7,905 nucleotides of DNA from Anaerolineaceae bacterium (GCA_011620465.1 WOZC01000172.1:1-7905), one strand, 5' to 3'. Shown: positions 1 to 6,626, counted from the stretch's first letter. The notes: generated from the sequence alone by a model not told the origin. A program made the numbers and translations.

Positions 1-62
1 ACGGCGAGACATCCGAAATTGACGGCTGGACTGTTTACCAGTTAGCCGGTTCCACCCCCTGA
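1..62 (+). CDS. Possible C-terminal tail of a gene cut by the window edge
   Basis: The frame starting at base 3 is open from the left edge to a TGA at 60-62 and reads GETSEIDGWTVYQLAGSTP. The other two plus frames close early (TGA in one, TAG in the other). The residue mix is plausible for a protein end. The stop lies 19 bases from the end of the convergent VOC pseudogene, a normal spacing for converging genes. Nineteen residues are too few to assign a family, and an open frame of this length can occur by chance, so this is only a possibility. Confidence 0.3.
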   Translation, partial: GETSEIDGWTVYQLAGSTP

Positions 63-81
63 TCCAAACCAATAATCTAAC

Positions 82-495
82 TTAAAGGCTGGCGCTTTCA
101 TCCGGTTGATGGATGCCAAAAACATTGCCTTCGATGTCCAGGTAATAGCCCTGCCAGGCTGAACCAATAACGCCATTTTTGGTAGGGTAACCTGACCACC
201 CGCCTTGAGGATTCTTTGTTCATACAAGTCATAATTCTTCCACATCCATGCTAAGGGTAGCGGCGTTGGTGCCCATTTCGAGGCCGGGGCGATCGGTAGT
301 GCGGCGTTGGATGCCACCATTAAAACCGTGTGTGCCTACTTCTCCGGTGATGATGCGGAAGTAGGAGTTGTCAATGAATTGGGAATAACGTTCAAACATC
401 CAGCCAAAAACCTCGCTAAAAAATTTCATCGCATGCTCAAGGTTGTCTGCCTGTAATTCAAAGTAGACAGGTCGTTAGTTTATTTTTTTCGCCAT
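82..495 (-). pseudogene. Broken VOC (glyoxalase/bleomycin-resistance fold) family gene
   Basis: Read on the minus strand from ATG at 495 to TAA at 82-84, the stretch encodes about 137 residues, a normal length for a single VOC-domain protein. The first strand and helix (RPVYFELQADN, then FFSEVFGW), the middle piece (HGFNGGIQRR), the helix ending in KAGGQV and the closing DIEGNVFGIHQPDESA all match the usual order of the family, whose members are small metal enzymes or binding proteins of very varied substrate. Three lesions break it: TAA at codon 7 (475-477), an extra base near 233-234 that runs frame one into TGA at 229-231, and a missing base near 171-181 that restores the first frame. The parts are recognisable only when joined across frames. 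No Shine-Dalgarno site precedes the ATG. Decay is the simplest reading; sequencing error is the alternative. The first ATG after the early stop is at 429, beyond the first strand. Confidence 0.75.
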
Positions 496-846
496 TATAA
501 AACTATAAAATTATTCATAAGAATACTCAAACATTAACCAGGCACCACGGCTTGTAGATTGATTTGCTTCCAGGTTTACCTTCTTGAAATACTTGCCGCT
601 AAAATTGTTGAAAACAAGGTTGTTGTAGCGGAAATCAGAAAAGCAACTGAGTATCAAGAAATCACTTAATGACCAATTCGCTCCCGAAAATATCCCTGCA
701 ATCTATCCTGGTACTCAACGGCGTTATGGGGAGAAAGAAGACCCTTACCTATGTCTCACTGGAAGCAGTCTTCAGCACCCTGGCAGGTTTAACACTTCGG
801 ATTGTTCATGCCTGCCTTGATGTAACTATTGAGTAAATGTAAACAT
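496..846. other. Gene-poor stretch with one weak 55-codon ORF
   Basis: I see no convincing gene here. The left third (about 481-535) is AT-rich and holds the putative pseudogene promoter. On the plus strand an ATG at 669 opens a 55-codon frame closing at TAA 834-836 and beginning MTNSLPKISLQSILVLNG. Its ATG overlaps the TAA (667-669) of an upstream open frame (538-669) that has no ATG. No good ribosome binding site precedes it, and I recognise no family. The frame stops 10 bases before the hairpin at 847-883, whose longest T run is on the plus strand, so a short plus-strand transcript, coding or not, cannot be excluded. Decayed sequence is at least as likely. Confidence 0.4.
502..530 (-). promoter_or_regulatory. 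Possible promoter of the VOC pseudogene, leaderless arrangement
   Basis: On the minus strand TTGAGT (530-525) and TATAGT (507-502) are separated by 17 bases, a good match to a housekeeping sigma promoter. The expected transcription start falls on or next to the ATG at 495. Together with the missing Shine-Dalgarno site this would give a leaderless mRNA. The surrounding DNA is very AT-rich, which raises the chance of a random match. Confidence 0.35.
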
Positions 847-885
847 AAAATCCCTCTTGTTAATCAACAAGAAGAGGGATTTTTT
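847..885. terminator. Bidirectional hairpin terminator after kbl
   Basis: AAAATCCCTC (847-856) pairs with GAGGGATTTT (874-883), and TTGTT (857-861) continues the stem with AACAA (866-870) around a four-base loop, with GAA bulged out. Six T residues (880-885) follow on the plus strand; on the minus strand TTTT is followed by a mixed sequence. It lies 25 bases past the kbl stop and can end kbl transcription, but the better T tract serves a transcript coming from the left. Confidence 0.75.
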
Positions 886-910
886 CTTCAGTTGCCATAA
901 TTTGGTGGTA

Positions 911-2095
911 TTACCCGCCTTTGCCCAGTTGCTTTCCCACCCGCTCAAACGCATCCAGGGCTTGTTCAAGATGGTCCTGGCTGTGAGCAGCAGAGATCAT
1001 AACGCGGATGCGGGCTTTGCCTTTGGGGACCGTTGGAAAGCCAAGCGCACCGGCAAAGATGCCTTCTTCAAACAGTTTACGGCTAAATTCACGTGCCAGC
1101 TGGACATCGCCAAGCATAACAGGGGTGATTGGAGTCTGGGTATGCCCTGTGTCGAAGCCCAGTTTGCGCATTTCTTCCTGAAAGAAGCGTGCGTTTGTCC
1201 AGAGCCGATCCACCAATTCAGTTGATTCTTCCAGCAGATCCACCGATGCCAAACAGGCAGCCACATCCGGAACAGTCACCGCGGATGAGAACAAGAAAGG
1301 ACGCCCGCGTTGGCGCAGCCATTCGACGATTTTCGCATTCCCGGCTACAACACCGCCGACCACACCAAACGCCTTGCTGAAGGTACCAACCTCCACGTCA
1401 ACCTGACCATGAAGCTTGAAGTGATCGACAATACCGCGACCGCCTTCACCCAACACACCTTCCCCATGGGCATCATCAACCATCGTCATCAAGTCATACT
1501 TCTTGGAAACTTCCACCAGTTTATCCAGCGGAGCGTAATCGCCATCCATTGAAAAAACACCATCGGTAATCATCAGACCACGTCGGTATGTTCCCTGGGC
1601 TTCCATGACCACCCGCTCAAAATCTTCCACATCGGCATGCTTAAAGCGCAGGATCTTTGCACCCGAAAGCCGTGAACCATCAATGATTGAAGCATGGTTC
1701 AGTTCGTCCGAGAAAATCACATCTTCCTTACCGACCAAAGCTGGAATGGTAGCGCCATTGGCGGTAAACCCTGATTGAAACGTGATTGCGTCTTCCACCC
1801 GCTTGAAAGCCGCCATTCGTTTTTCTAATTGCACATGCAGGCTCAATGTTCCGGCGATAGACCGCACCGCGCCAGGTCCAATTCCAAATTTTTGCATCGC
1901 CTCGCTGGCTGCTTGAACCAGGCGGGGGTGGTTCGCCAACCCAAGATAGTTGTTGGCGCAAAAATTGAGCACTTGTTTCCCATTAATGATCACTGAAGGA
2001 CCCTGGGGGGAATCCATTGTGGGAATGTTGTTGTAAAATCCAGTCTCCTTGAGGGTGTTCAGTTCTTCATCGATCCAGGCTAATTTATCAGTCAT
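911..2095 (-). CDS. kbl: Glycine C-acetyltransferase (2-amino-3-ketobutyrate CoA ligase)
   Basis: This cytosolic PLP enzyme converts 2-amino-3-oxobutyrate and CoA to glycine and acetyl-CoA, the second step of threonine breakdown after threonine dehydrogenase. At 394 residues it has the family length. Landmarks are NFCANNYLGLANHP (44-57), typical of KBL within the alpha-oxoamine synthases, the glycine-rich PGAVRSIAGT (74-83), NHASIIDG (133-140, His134 expected to stack on the PLP ring), DDAHGEG (207-213, Asp207 expected to bind the pyridine nitrogen) and GTFSKAFG (237-244), where Lys241 should hold the cofactor. GRPFLFS (264-270) and the C-terminal ARIRVM (361-366) also fit. The start is supported by GAGGAG (2104-2099) three bases upstream. 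The partner dehydrogenase gene (tdh) is not in the window, so the gene stands alone, divergent from nagB. The related 8-amino-7-oxononanoate synthase (bioF) is less likely given the NFCANNYLGL signature and the absence of biotin genes. Confidence 0.95.
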   Translation of the reverse strand: MTDKLAWIDEELNTLKETGFYNNIPTMDSPQGPSVIINGKQVLNFCANNYLGLANHPRLVQAASEAMQKFGIGPGAVRSIAGTLSLHVQLEKRMAAFKRVEDAITFQSGFTANGATIPALVGKEDVIFSDELNHASIIDGSRLSGAKILRFKHADVEDFERVVMEAQGTYRRGLMITDGVFSMDGDYAPLDKLVEVSKKYDLMTMVDDAHGEGVLGEGGRGIVDHFKLHGQVDVEVGTFSKAFGVVGGVVAGNAKIVEWLRQRGRPFLFSSAVTVPDVAACLASVDLLEESTELVDRLWTNARFFQEEMRKLGFDTGHTQTPITPVMLGDVQLAREFSRKLFEEGIFAGALGFPTVPKGKARIRVMISAAHSQDHLEQALDAFERVGKQLGKGG

Positions 2096-2109
2096 AATCT
2101 CCTCTTTAC

Positions 2110-2139
2110 ATAATCTGGTGAGTTATTGAGTAGATTATA
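2110..2139 (-). promoter_or_regulatory. kbl -10 element with an overlapping inverted repeat
   Basis: The minus strand carries a perfect TATAAT (2139-2134), 38 bases before the kbl ATG. No good -35 lies at 16-18 bases; the spacer holds a run of G instead. A perfect 7-bp inverted repeat, ATAATCT (2110-2116) and AGATTAT (2132-2138), overlaps the -10 box, with arm centres 22 bp apart. It could be an operator for a dimeric regulator or a hairpin in the leader. The -10 is fairly convincing; the operator role is inference. Confidence 0.45.
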
Positions 2140-2170
2140 CCCTTCCCCCCTTATAAAAATTAGAGGCTGG

Positions 2171-2199
2171 CTGAAATTTTTGATTCGTTGCAGTATAAT
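2171..2199 (+). promoter_or_regulatory. Promoter of nagB
   Basis: CTGAAA (2171-2176, four of six to the -35 consensus) and a perfect TATAAT (2194-2199) are 17 bases apart. Transcription would start near 2206, giving a leader of about 29 bases that contains the Shine-Dalgarno site AAGGAG (2223-2228), six bases before the nagB ATG. Confidence 0.6.
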
Positions 2200-2234
2200 C
2201 CCATCGTTATTGATCCCCTTCAAAGGAGAGAAAG

Positions 2235-2969
2235 ATGTTGATTATTGTTGCACAAGATTACGATGAAATGAGCCGCAAGGCTGCTCGTTTTATCGCCGCC
2301 CAGGTATTGCTTAAACCAAACTGCCTTCTTGGTCTGGCAACTGGTTCCACCCCTTTTGGCACTTATCAAGAGCTCATTCGATTCCACCAGGAAGATGGAC
2401 TCAGTTTTCAAAACGTACGCACCGTTAATGTGGATGAATACTATGGATTGCCTGCATCCCATGAGCAGAGTTACCGCCATTTTATGCAAGAAAACTTATT
2501 CGATCAGATTGATATCCAACCAGGAAACACACATATACCAGATGGTCTCACCAGGGATCCCCAGACCTATGGAGAAGAATATGACGAGCTGATCGTTGCC
2601 ATGGGGGGTATCGACCTGCAGTTGCTCGGAATTGGCAGCAATGGGCATATTGCTTTTAACGAGCCCGGAAGGTATTTTTCGGCCCAAACTCGTTTGGTCG
2701 ATTTGAACAAGCTCACGATTGAGGACAATGCCCGCTTTTTTGAGTCGGAAGATGAAGTCCCCCGACAAGCAATCTCGATGGGCATGAAATCGATCCTTGG
2801 TTCCAAACGAATCCTGATCCTTGCGAGCGGCGCAGGCAAAGCTGAGGCGGTTAGAGAAATGCTGGAAGGACCGATCGACCCGATGGTTCCCGCTTCGATC
2901 CTTCAGTTGCATCCCAACGTGACCCTGATTGCTGATAAAGATGCTTTATCTTTAGTTCAACCTGCCTGA
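2235..2969 (+). CDS. nagB: Glucosamine-6-phosphate deaminase
   Basis: NagB converts glucosamine 6-phosphate to fructose 6-phosphate and ammonia, bringing amino sugars from chitin, peptidoglycan or glycoproteins into glycolysis. The 244-residue protein is the short bacterial form without the C-terminal allosteric extension of the 266-residue E. coli enzyme. Visible motifs are the phosphate-binding LATGSTPFGTY (34-44), NVDEYYGL (65-72) with Asp67 as the expected ring-opening/proton-transfer residue, and GIGSNGHIAFNEPG (132-145) with His138 and Glu143. Asn136 sits where the E. coli enzyme has Asp141; Asn is common at this place in short NagB proteins, so activity is expected. MGMKSIL (182-188) and the SGAGKAEAV region (198-206) complete the fold. 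AAGGAG six bases upstream fixes the start. No nagA, transporter or regulator gene is adjacent, so it appears to be a single-gene unit between its promoter and the terminator at 2997-3020. Confidence 0.95.
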   Translation: MLIIVAQDYDEMSRKAARFIAAQVLLKPNCLLGLATGSTPFGTYQELIRFHQEDGLSFQNVRTVNVDEYYGLPASHEQSYRHFMQENLFDQIDIQPGNTHIPDGLTRDPQTYGEEYDELIVAMGGIDLQLLGIGSNGHIAFNEPGRYFSAQTRLVDLNKLTIEDNARFFESEDEVPRQAISMGMKSILGSKRILILASGAGKAEAVREMLEGPIDPMVPASILQLHPNVTLIADKDALSLVQPA

Positions 2970-2996
2970 TCAGGAACCCCTCTAACAGACAAACTA

Positions 2997-3020
2997 AAGC
3001 CGGATTTTTCACTCCGGCTT
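2997..3020. terminator. Shared terminator between nagB and degV
   Basis: AAGCCGGA (2997-3004) pairs perfectly with TCCGGCTT (3013-3020) around an eight-base loop. It lies 27 bases after the nagB stop and 28 bases past the end of the convergent degV gene. The T tracts on both sides are interrupted, so it is a moderate terminator in each direction. Confidence 0.7.
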
Positions 3021-3048
3021 ATTTATCTAATAATCGAGTTCTATTCTT

Positions 3049-3897
3049 TTAATCGTAATATCCGCTTAAAGCAACAGCTCCTGGACCAGCATGAGCTCCA
3101 AGCACCGGACCAGTGCTTGTTACAATTAATTCCACAGGCAGCAATTCCTGCTGGATGCGTTCCTTCAAGAATTGTGCTTCTTCCAGGGCGGCACCGTGCA
3201 TAACAGCCGCGTGCAGTTTCAGACCGTTACCAACTTTTTGTTTAAAGTGATTGAACACCTTATCCAGCATCGACTTTTTTGTCCGTGCCAGCCCTACAGG
3301 TTCAATTTTCCCACTCTCAGAGTTCACTGCTACCAGAGGATGAACCGCGATAACGACATTACCAATCAATTTGAAGGCTGATCCCAGCCTTCCTGAACGG
3401 GCGAGATTGGCAAGGGAAGGAAGACCCACAGAAAAAACCACCTTTTGGCGAACGGCTTCGATGGCATCCAAGACTTGCCGCACCGAAGCCCCCACGCGTG
3501 CTGCCCGGGCAGCCGCCAACGCTTGCCAGCCTTGCTGCATGGAGATGGCGCGCGTGTCAACTACATGCACTGGCAATTTGCACTCCTTTGCGGCATTGCT
3601 GGCAGACTCAAAAGTACCGCTCAGTTTGCTGCTGACAGTGAGGCAGACAATTTCCTGCGCACCCTGGGCTTCGGCTTCTTCGAACGCCTGCCGGAACTCT
3701 CCCAAACTGGGTTGGGAGGAGGTTGGAATTGCCGAAGTGGTGGGTAGGCGTCGGTAAAATTCCTCCGCCGTCATCGTAAGGCTGTCGAGGTATTGTTCTC
3801 CATCCCAGATGATGTGAGTGGGCACTTTAATGATGCTGAATTCTTGGGTAAGGTCTTCAGGAATATCGCAAGCACTGTCAGTCACGATTTTGATCAT
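3049..3897 (-). CDS. DegV family (FakB-type) fatty-acid-binding protein
   Basis: DegV proteins bind one fatty acid in a buried tunnel. Characterised members (FakB) present it to the kinase FakA for conversion to acyl phosphate, which feeds phospholipid synthesis. The 282 residues match the family length. Signatures in order are KIVTDSACDIP (3-13), TSSQPS (59-64), SSKLSGTF (89-96) in the lipid carboxylate site, VVDTRAISMQQG (112-123), LARSGRLG (165-172) and the C-terminal GPVLGAHAGPGAV (263-275). AGGAG (3908-3904) six bases upstream supports the start. The partner kinase gene (fakA, dak-like) is not in the window. The next gene in the same direction ends 233 bases upstream, so degV probably has its own promoter, though I could not place one; the repeat and palindrome at 3953-3985 lie in this leader. 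The family is certain; the lipid bound and the FakB role are inferred. Confidence 0.93.
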   Translation of the reverse strand: MIKIVTDSACDIPEDLTQEFSIIKVPTHIIWDGEQYLDSLTMTAEEFYRRLPTTSAIPTSSQPSLGEFRQAFEEAEAQGAQEIVCLTVSSKLSGTFESASNAAKECKLPVHVVDTRAISMQQGWQALAAARAARVGASVRQVLDAIEAVRQKVVFSVGLPSLANLARSGRLGSAFKLIGNVVIAVHPLVAVNSESGKIEPVGLARTKKSMLDKVFNHFKQKVGNGLKLHAAVMHGAALEEAQFLKERIQQELLPVELIVTSTGPVLGAHAGPGAVALSGYYD

Positions 3898-3952
3898 ATT
3901 CCACTCCTGGTTTTTTTAGCAGTGAAAATACGCTGCTTGTAAAAGCTTAACG

Positions 3953-3985
3953 CAAAAAGGTACAAAAAGGTATCCTTGTACAAGG
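3953..3985. repeat. Tandem 10-bp repeat next to a perfect 12-bp palindrome upstream of degV
   Basis: CAAAAAGGTA occurs twice head to tail (3953-3962 and 3963-3972), followed after one base by the perfect palindrome CCTTGTACAAGG (3974-3985). TTGTAC appears in the palindrome and again, on the minus strand, across the repeat junction. The cluster is 56-88 bases upstream of the degV start, a suitable place for an operator. A regulatory role is inference; the repeats themselves are plain in the sequence. Confidence 0.55.
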
Positions 3986-4130
3986 GTTCTCTGCGAAAAA
4001 CGCGTCATTGCATGCATCAATTGCAAAACGATCCACCATCATTCCGCCAGTGCCTTTTTCCAGAATAGTTTATTGACCGAGCATGTGGATCGACCGCCGT
4101 GTCTTCCCAGCCAGGCGATCTCTCGATTCC

Positions 4131-5312
4131 CTATTTCTTTACAACTCCCCATCTGCTTCCTGGTAAAGTTTCGAGACGCTTAAACCCTGCTCTGGCAAAA
4201 ATGCTGGCAAAACCGATCTCTCCCAAATCATAACGTTCCGGCAGCGCAGGTCGGGGTTGGGTAATGTCGTCCAATGGCAGTGCTTCCACCCGGCTTGCAC
4301 CTGCTTTCCAGGCTTCTCTGACAGCTCCGCGCAGCAGAGCCAGGAACAGCGAAGAATGATCAGCCTGCTTCACGAAAGAAATCTGGCGGATATCGCATTT
4401 TTGGTTGCCCGGATTTGTATCGTCCTCATCAGTTGAAAAGATAACTTCACATGCTCCGATTGCTCGTTGATCTTCTACCAAAATCACACCCGAACGCAAA
4501 CCTGCATCTTGAAAATCTTTCAGACTCACATCTTGCGGGTCTTCAAATTTTTCCAACAGCTCTAAAATAACAGCCTGCAATTCCGGGGTCATGTTTTCTC
4601 GTGTGCTTTTTTCCAGGATATTTGTGAATGCCAGGTAGTCCGCCGGGCTCTGTGGTACCCGAACACTGAAACGTTCCGGCAGTTGCCATGTACCAGGCTC
4701 TTTACCCTCATAAAGTCCGAGAGCATACTCCCGGTACTCAGCTGGCAGTTGTAACTTGAAAAGATTGCAGATATAGGTCACATCCTGGTAATCCTGGTGG
4801 TCAAAATCATAGCCCAGGTGAAAATCGACCAGCCACTCCGGCTGGATGCAACCCACGTTGATGCCTGCAATTCGCCCCTGCCCGGTCAATGAATCGCCCG
4901 GATATTCCACGCCGCCCATGATCTGCCCTTTGTTGTTGCGTACAAAGCTGTGCAGGTCGATCTGGTGACCAGCGCCGTTCTCAAGGACGAAGTTGTGGAG
5001 CCATTCATCCCCCCTGGGCAAATATTGATAATCCATGCGCCTAAGGATATTGAGGAAGCGTGGCAGGTATTGCTGGTTGATCGCCAGGTCCAGGTCTGAA
5101 TGTTCTCTGGTTTGCCAACCCAATAGCGCGTCCACCGCCCAGCCGCCATCCACCACCACCGGTATACCGGCAATTTCTGCCAATTGCAAAACCCTCGTAA
5201 CTTCCTCTTCGTCCATTATCGGGGTTTCGCAAGGGTATATGCGTGTCGCAAAATCAGCAAGCAGCTCTGCCAGCTCCGGGTCGGATGGTCGCAATGGATT
5301 TAATCTGTTCAT
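4131..5312 (-). CDS. Nucleotidyltransferase-GNAT fusion, possible antibiotic-modifying enzyme
   Basis: The 393-residue protein has two domains. Residues about 38-200 resemble the small nucleotidyltransferases that adenylylate lincosamides and aminoglycosides (LnuA/AadB-like, MNT superfamily). They contain VDGGWAVDALLG (54-65), REHSDLDLAI (69-78) with the metal-binding pair Asp73/Asp75, a likely third acidic residue in HQIDLHSF (116-123, Asp119), and WLVDFHLGYDFD (160-171). Residues about 275-393 look like a GNAT acetyltransferase: GVILVEDQRAIGACEV, then a long helix ending in GASRVEALPL (338-347) and FARAGFKRLE (372-381). The usual acetyl-CoA loop (Q/R-x-x-G-x-G/A) is not visible before that helix; KQADHSSLF stands there. 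Both domains are intact in length. A 33-residue extension precedes the first domain. The start is set by GAGGAG (5323-5318) five bases upstream, and the ATG overlaps the stop of the MFS gene as ATGA, implying translational coupling. Domain assignments are fairly firm for the first and tentative for the second; the substrate is unknown. Confidence 0.75.
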   Translation of the reverse strand: MNRLNPLRPSDPELAELLADFATRIYPCETPIMDEEEVTRVLQLAEIAGIPVVVDGGWAVDALLGWQTREHSDLDLAINQQYLPRFLNILRRMDYQYLPRGDEWLHNFVLENGAGHQIDLHSFVRNNKGQIMGGVEYPGDSLTGQGRIAGINVGCIQPEWLVDFHLGYDFDHQDYQDVTYICNLFKLQLPAEYREYALGLYEGKEPGTWQLPERFSVRVPQSPADYLAFTNILEKSTRENMTPELQAVILELLEKFEDPQDVSLKDFQDAGLRSGVILVEDQRAIGACEVIFSTDEDDTNPGNQKCDIRQISFVKQADHSSLFLALLRGAVREAWKAGASRVEALPLDDITQPRPALPERYDLGEIGFASIFARAGFKRLETLPGSRWGVVKK

Positions 5313-6541
5313 CCAAGCTCCTCGGCAAATTGATTAGGATCAGTTTGCTCAGGTTTTGGTTCAAGTTTTCCCGCGTTCAATGCCAAAATCAGCGAGATTA
5401 CACAAAGGATTGCTCCCAGCAGATAGAGTTCGCGGTTGCCAAAGCGATCGTAAATAAAACCGCTTAAAGCGTTGCTAATCATATAGCCCACCCCAAACAT
5501 TGTCACTCCGATCAAGGCATTTGCAGTGCTGGTAACTTGCTTGGGCAGGATCAGATTTACCAGGGTGATTGAACTAACCAGGCGAAAGGTAAAACTGGCT
5601 GAAGTCAACACGCTAGTGACAAAAACAGTGCCAGCAGACGGGAAAAACCAGACCACCAGACGTCTCACCAGGTCAAACAGGAAAACAATCATAATGATGC
5701 GCTTGATCCCAACTTTGTGGATCACCTTATCGGCATAGATCATAAAAGGCACTTCCCCCAATGCGCTGAGGCTGTTTGCCAACCCGATCATGCCAGCTTC
5801 TAATCCCAGCCGCTGCATAAAAATCGGTTCAAAAGCGCGGATGCCATCCTGCGTGGGATCTGAGATTGCCAAGCCCAGCGCCATCAGCCACAGGAATCGA
5901 TTGTTAACGATCAATTTCAGCACGGCTGAAAGGCTGAGGTTCTCCTGTTTTGTCTCACCGATCGTCTCAAAAACAGATCCGGGCATCAAAAGCAGAATCG
6001 CGATGCTGAGGGCAACCATTACCAGGAAGAGCAAGGTGTTGTAGGTGAATCCGTAGTTCTGATAAATCCAACCGGAAATTAAAGTTGACACGGCATAGCC
6101 GATCGACCCCCACAAGCGAAGAGAACCGAAACTCGAAGCACCCGGCTCAGTCGAATTTGACGCAATTGAATACGACAAATTTTCTGATGTGGAATAAAAA
6201 GGTCCAGATACTGCCCGGTGAATCGTCCAGAGCAGCAGCACCGGCACAAAAGCCTTGAGCCACGCGATTGAACCCAACGCGAGAGCCATGATCAACAGCG
6301 ACGCTACCAGCACCGAGCGTTTGTTGGCTGCCCGGTCAAACACCAGTCCATACCTGGGAGCGATCAGGATCACCGCAGCCGACCCAACGATCATTATCGT
6401 GCTGATCTGAATCCCATTGAAGCCGATGTGATCATAATGCAGCGACATGTAAGTTATCAACGCGCCTAAGGCACTGAATATCAAAAAAAAGTACAGGCGG
6501 AAAAGCATTTTGACGGAGCGATCAGGCTTGGATGATGGCAT
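5309..6541 (-). CDS. MFS permease, HcaT/NupG-like (MFS_1_like) group
   Basis: This is an integral membrane transporter of 410 residues with about 12 hydrophobic segments (for example 13-33, 76-95, 98-116, 166-187, 280-300, 303-328, 338-362, 372-390) and a long loop after the sixth (about 188-205). The loop between segments 2 and 3 has GLVFDRAANKR (65-75), the MFS G-x3-D-R signature, repeated in weaker form as DKVIHKVGIKR (271-281). RLWGSIGY (142-149) is typical of the HcaT/nucleoside-symporter branch, whose known members are proton symporters that import, so export of a drug should not be assumed. The hydrophilic tail after 390 is acidic. It is the first gene of a two-gene operon; its stop overlaps the start of the nucleotidyltransferase-GNAT gene. 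No Shine-Dalgarno site precedes the ATG, and Met12 is a possible alternative start, also without one. An extended -10 promoter lies just upstream. Substrate unknown. Confidence 0.88.
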   Translation of the reverse strand: MPSSKPDRSVKMLFRLYFFLIFSALGALITYMSLHYDHIGFNGIQISTIMIVGSAAVILIAPRYGLVFDRAANKRSVLVASLLIMALALGSIAWLKAFVPVLLLWTIHRAVSGPFYSTSENLSYSIASNSTEPGASSFGSLRLWGSIGYAVSTLISGWIYQNYGFTYNTLLFLVMVALSIAILLLMPGSVFETIGETKQENLSLSAVLKLIVNNRFLWLMALGLAISDPTQDGIRAFEPIFMQRLGLEAGMIGLANSLSALGEVPFMIYADKVIHKVGIKRIIMIVFLFDLVRRLVVWFFPSAGTVFVTSVLTSASFTFRLVSSITLVNLILPKQVTSTANALIGVTMFGVGYMISNALSGFIYDRFGNRELYLLGAILCVISLILALNAGKLEPKPEQTDPNQFAEELG

Positions 6542-6570
6542 AGGGTTTACAAGGTATGAAGATTTTGTTG

Positions 6571-6579
6571 ATTATATCA
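6571..6579 (-). promoter_or_regulatory. Extended -10 promoter of the MFS operon
   Basis: The minus strand reads TGATATAAT (6579-6571), a TG-n-TATAAT extended -10 that can work with a poor -35; the best -35 at 17 bases, CAGAAA (6599-6594), matches three of six. Transcription would start near 6564, leaving a leader of about 22 bases before the MFS ATG. Its -35 region overlaps that of the divergent dnaN promoter. Confidence 0.5.
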
Positions 6580-6597
6580 TTGCCACCCGGTCGTTTC

Positions 6598-6626
6598 TGG
6601 AAAAATCAAGCGCTTAACGGTATACT
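6598..6626 (+). promoter_or_regulatory. Promoter of dnaN
   Basis: TGGAAA (6598-6603, four of six) and TATACT (6621-6626, five of six) are 17 bases apart. Transcription would start near 6633, giving a leader of about 29 bases with GGAGG (6653-6657) four bases before the dnaN ATG. No DnaA box matching TTATNCACA is seen in the spacer. Confidence 0.55.

Noticed and set aside
42..429. Two separate small minus-strand genes (42-320 and 229-429)
   Set aside because: Joined across a one-base shift near 233 and another near 175 they form one continuous VOC protein, so they are pieces of a single broken gene.
857..1552. Plus-strand open frames inside kbl
   Set aside because: They are shadows of the kbl coding frame; kbl motifs and the full-length family match leave no room for a real overlapping gene.
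2628..2669. Loss of a catalytic residue in NagB (Asn136 in place of E. coli Asp141)
   Set aside because: Asn at this place is usual in short NagB proteins of other bacteria, and the His and Glu of the site are present.
4012..4130. Minus-strand open frame after the fusion gene, including RHGGRSTCSVNKLFWKKALAE-like residues
   Set aside because: It has no start codon or ribosome site, is only about 40 codons long and matches no family I recognise; chance is sufficient.
3898..4130. Terminator for the MFS operon
   Set aside because: I looked for a GC-rich stem with a T tract on the minus strand and found only short or AT-rich pairings, so no terminator is claimed; readthrough toward degV remains possible.
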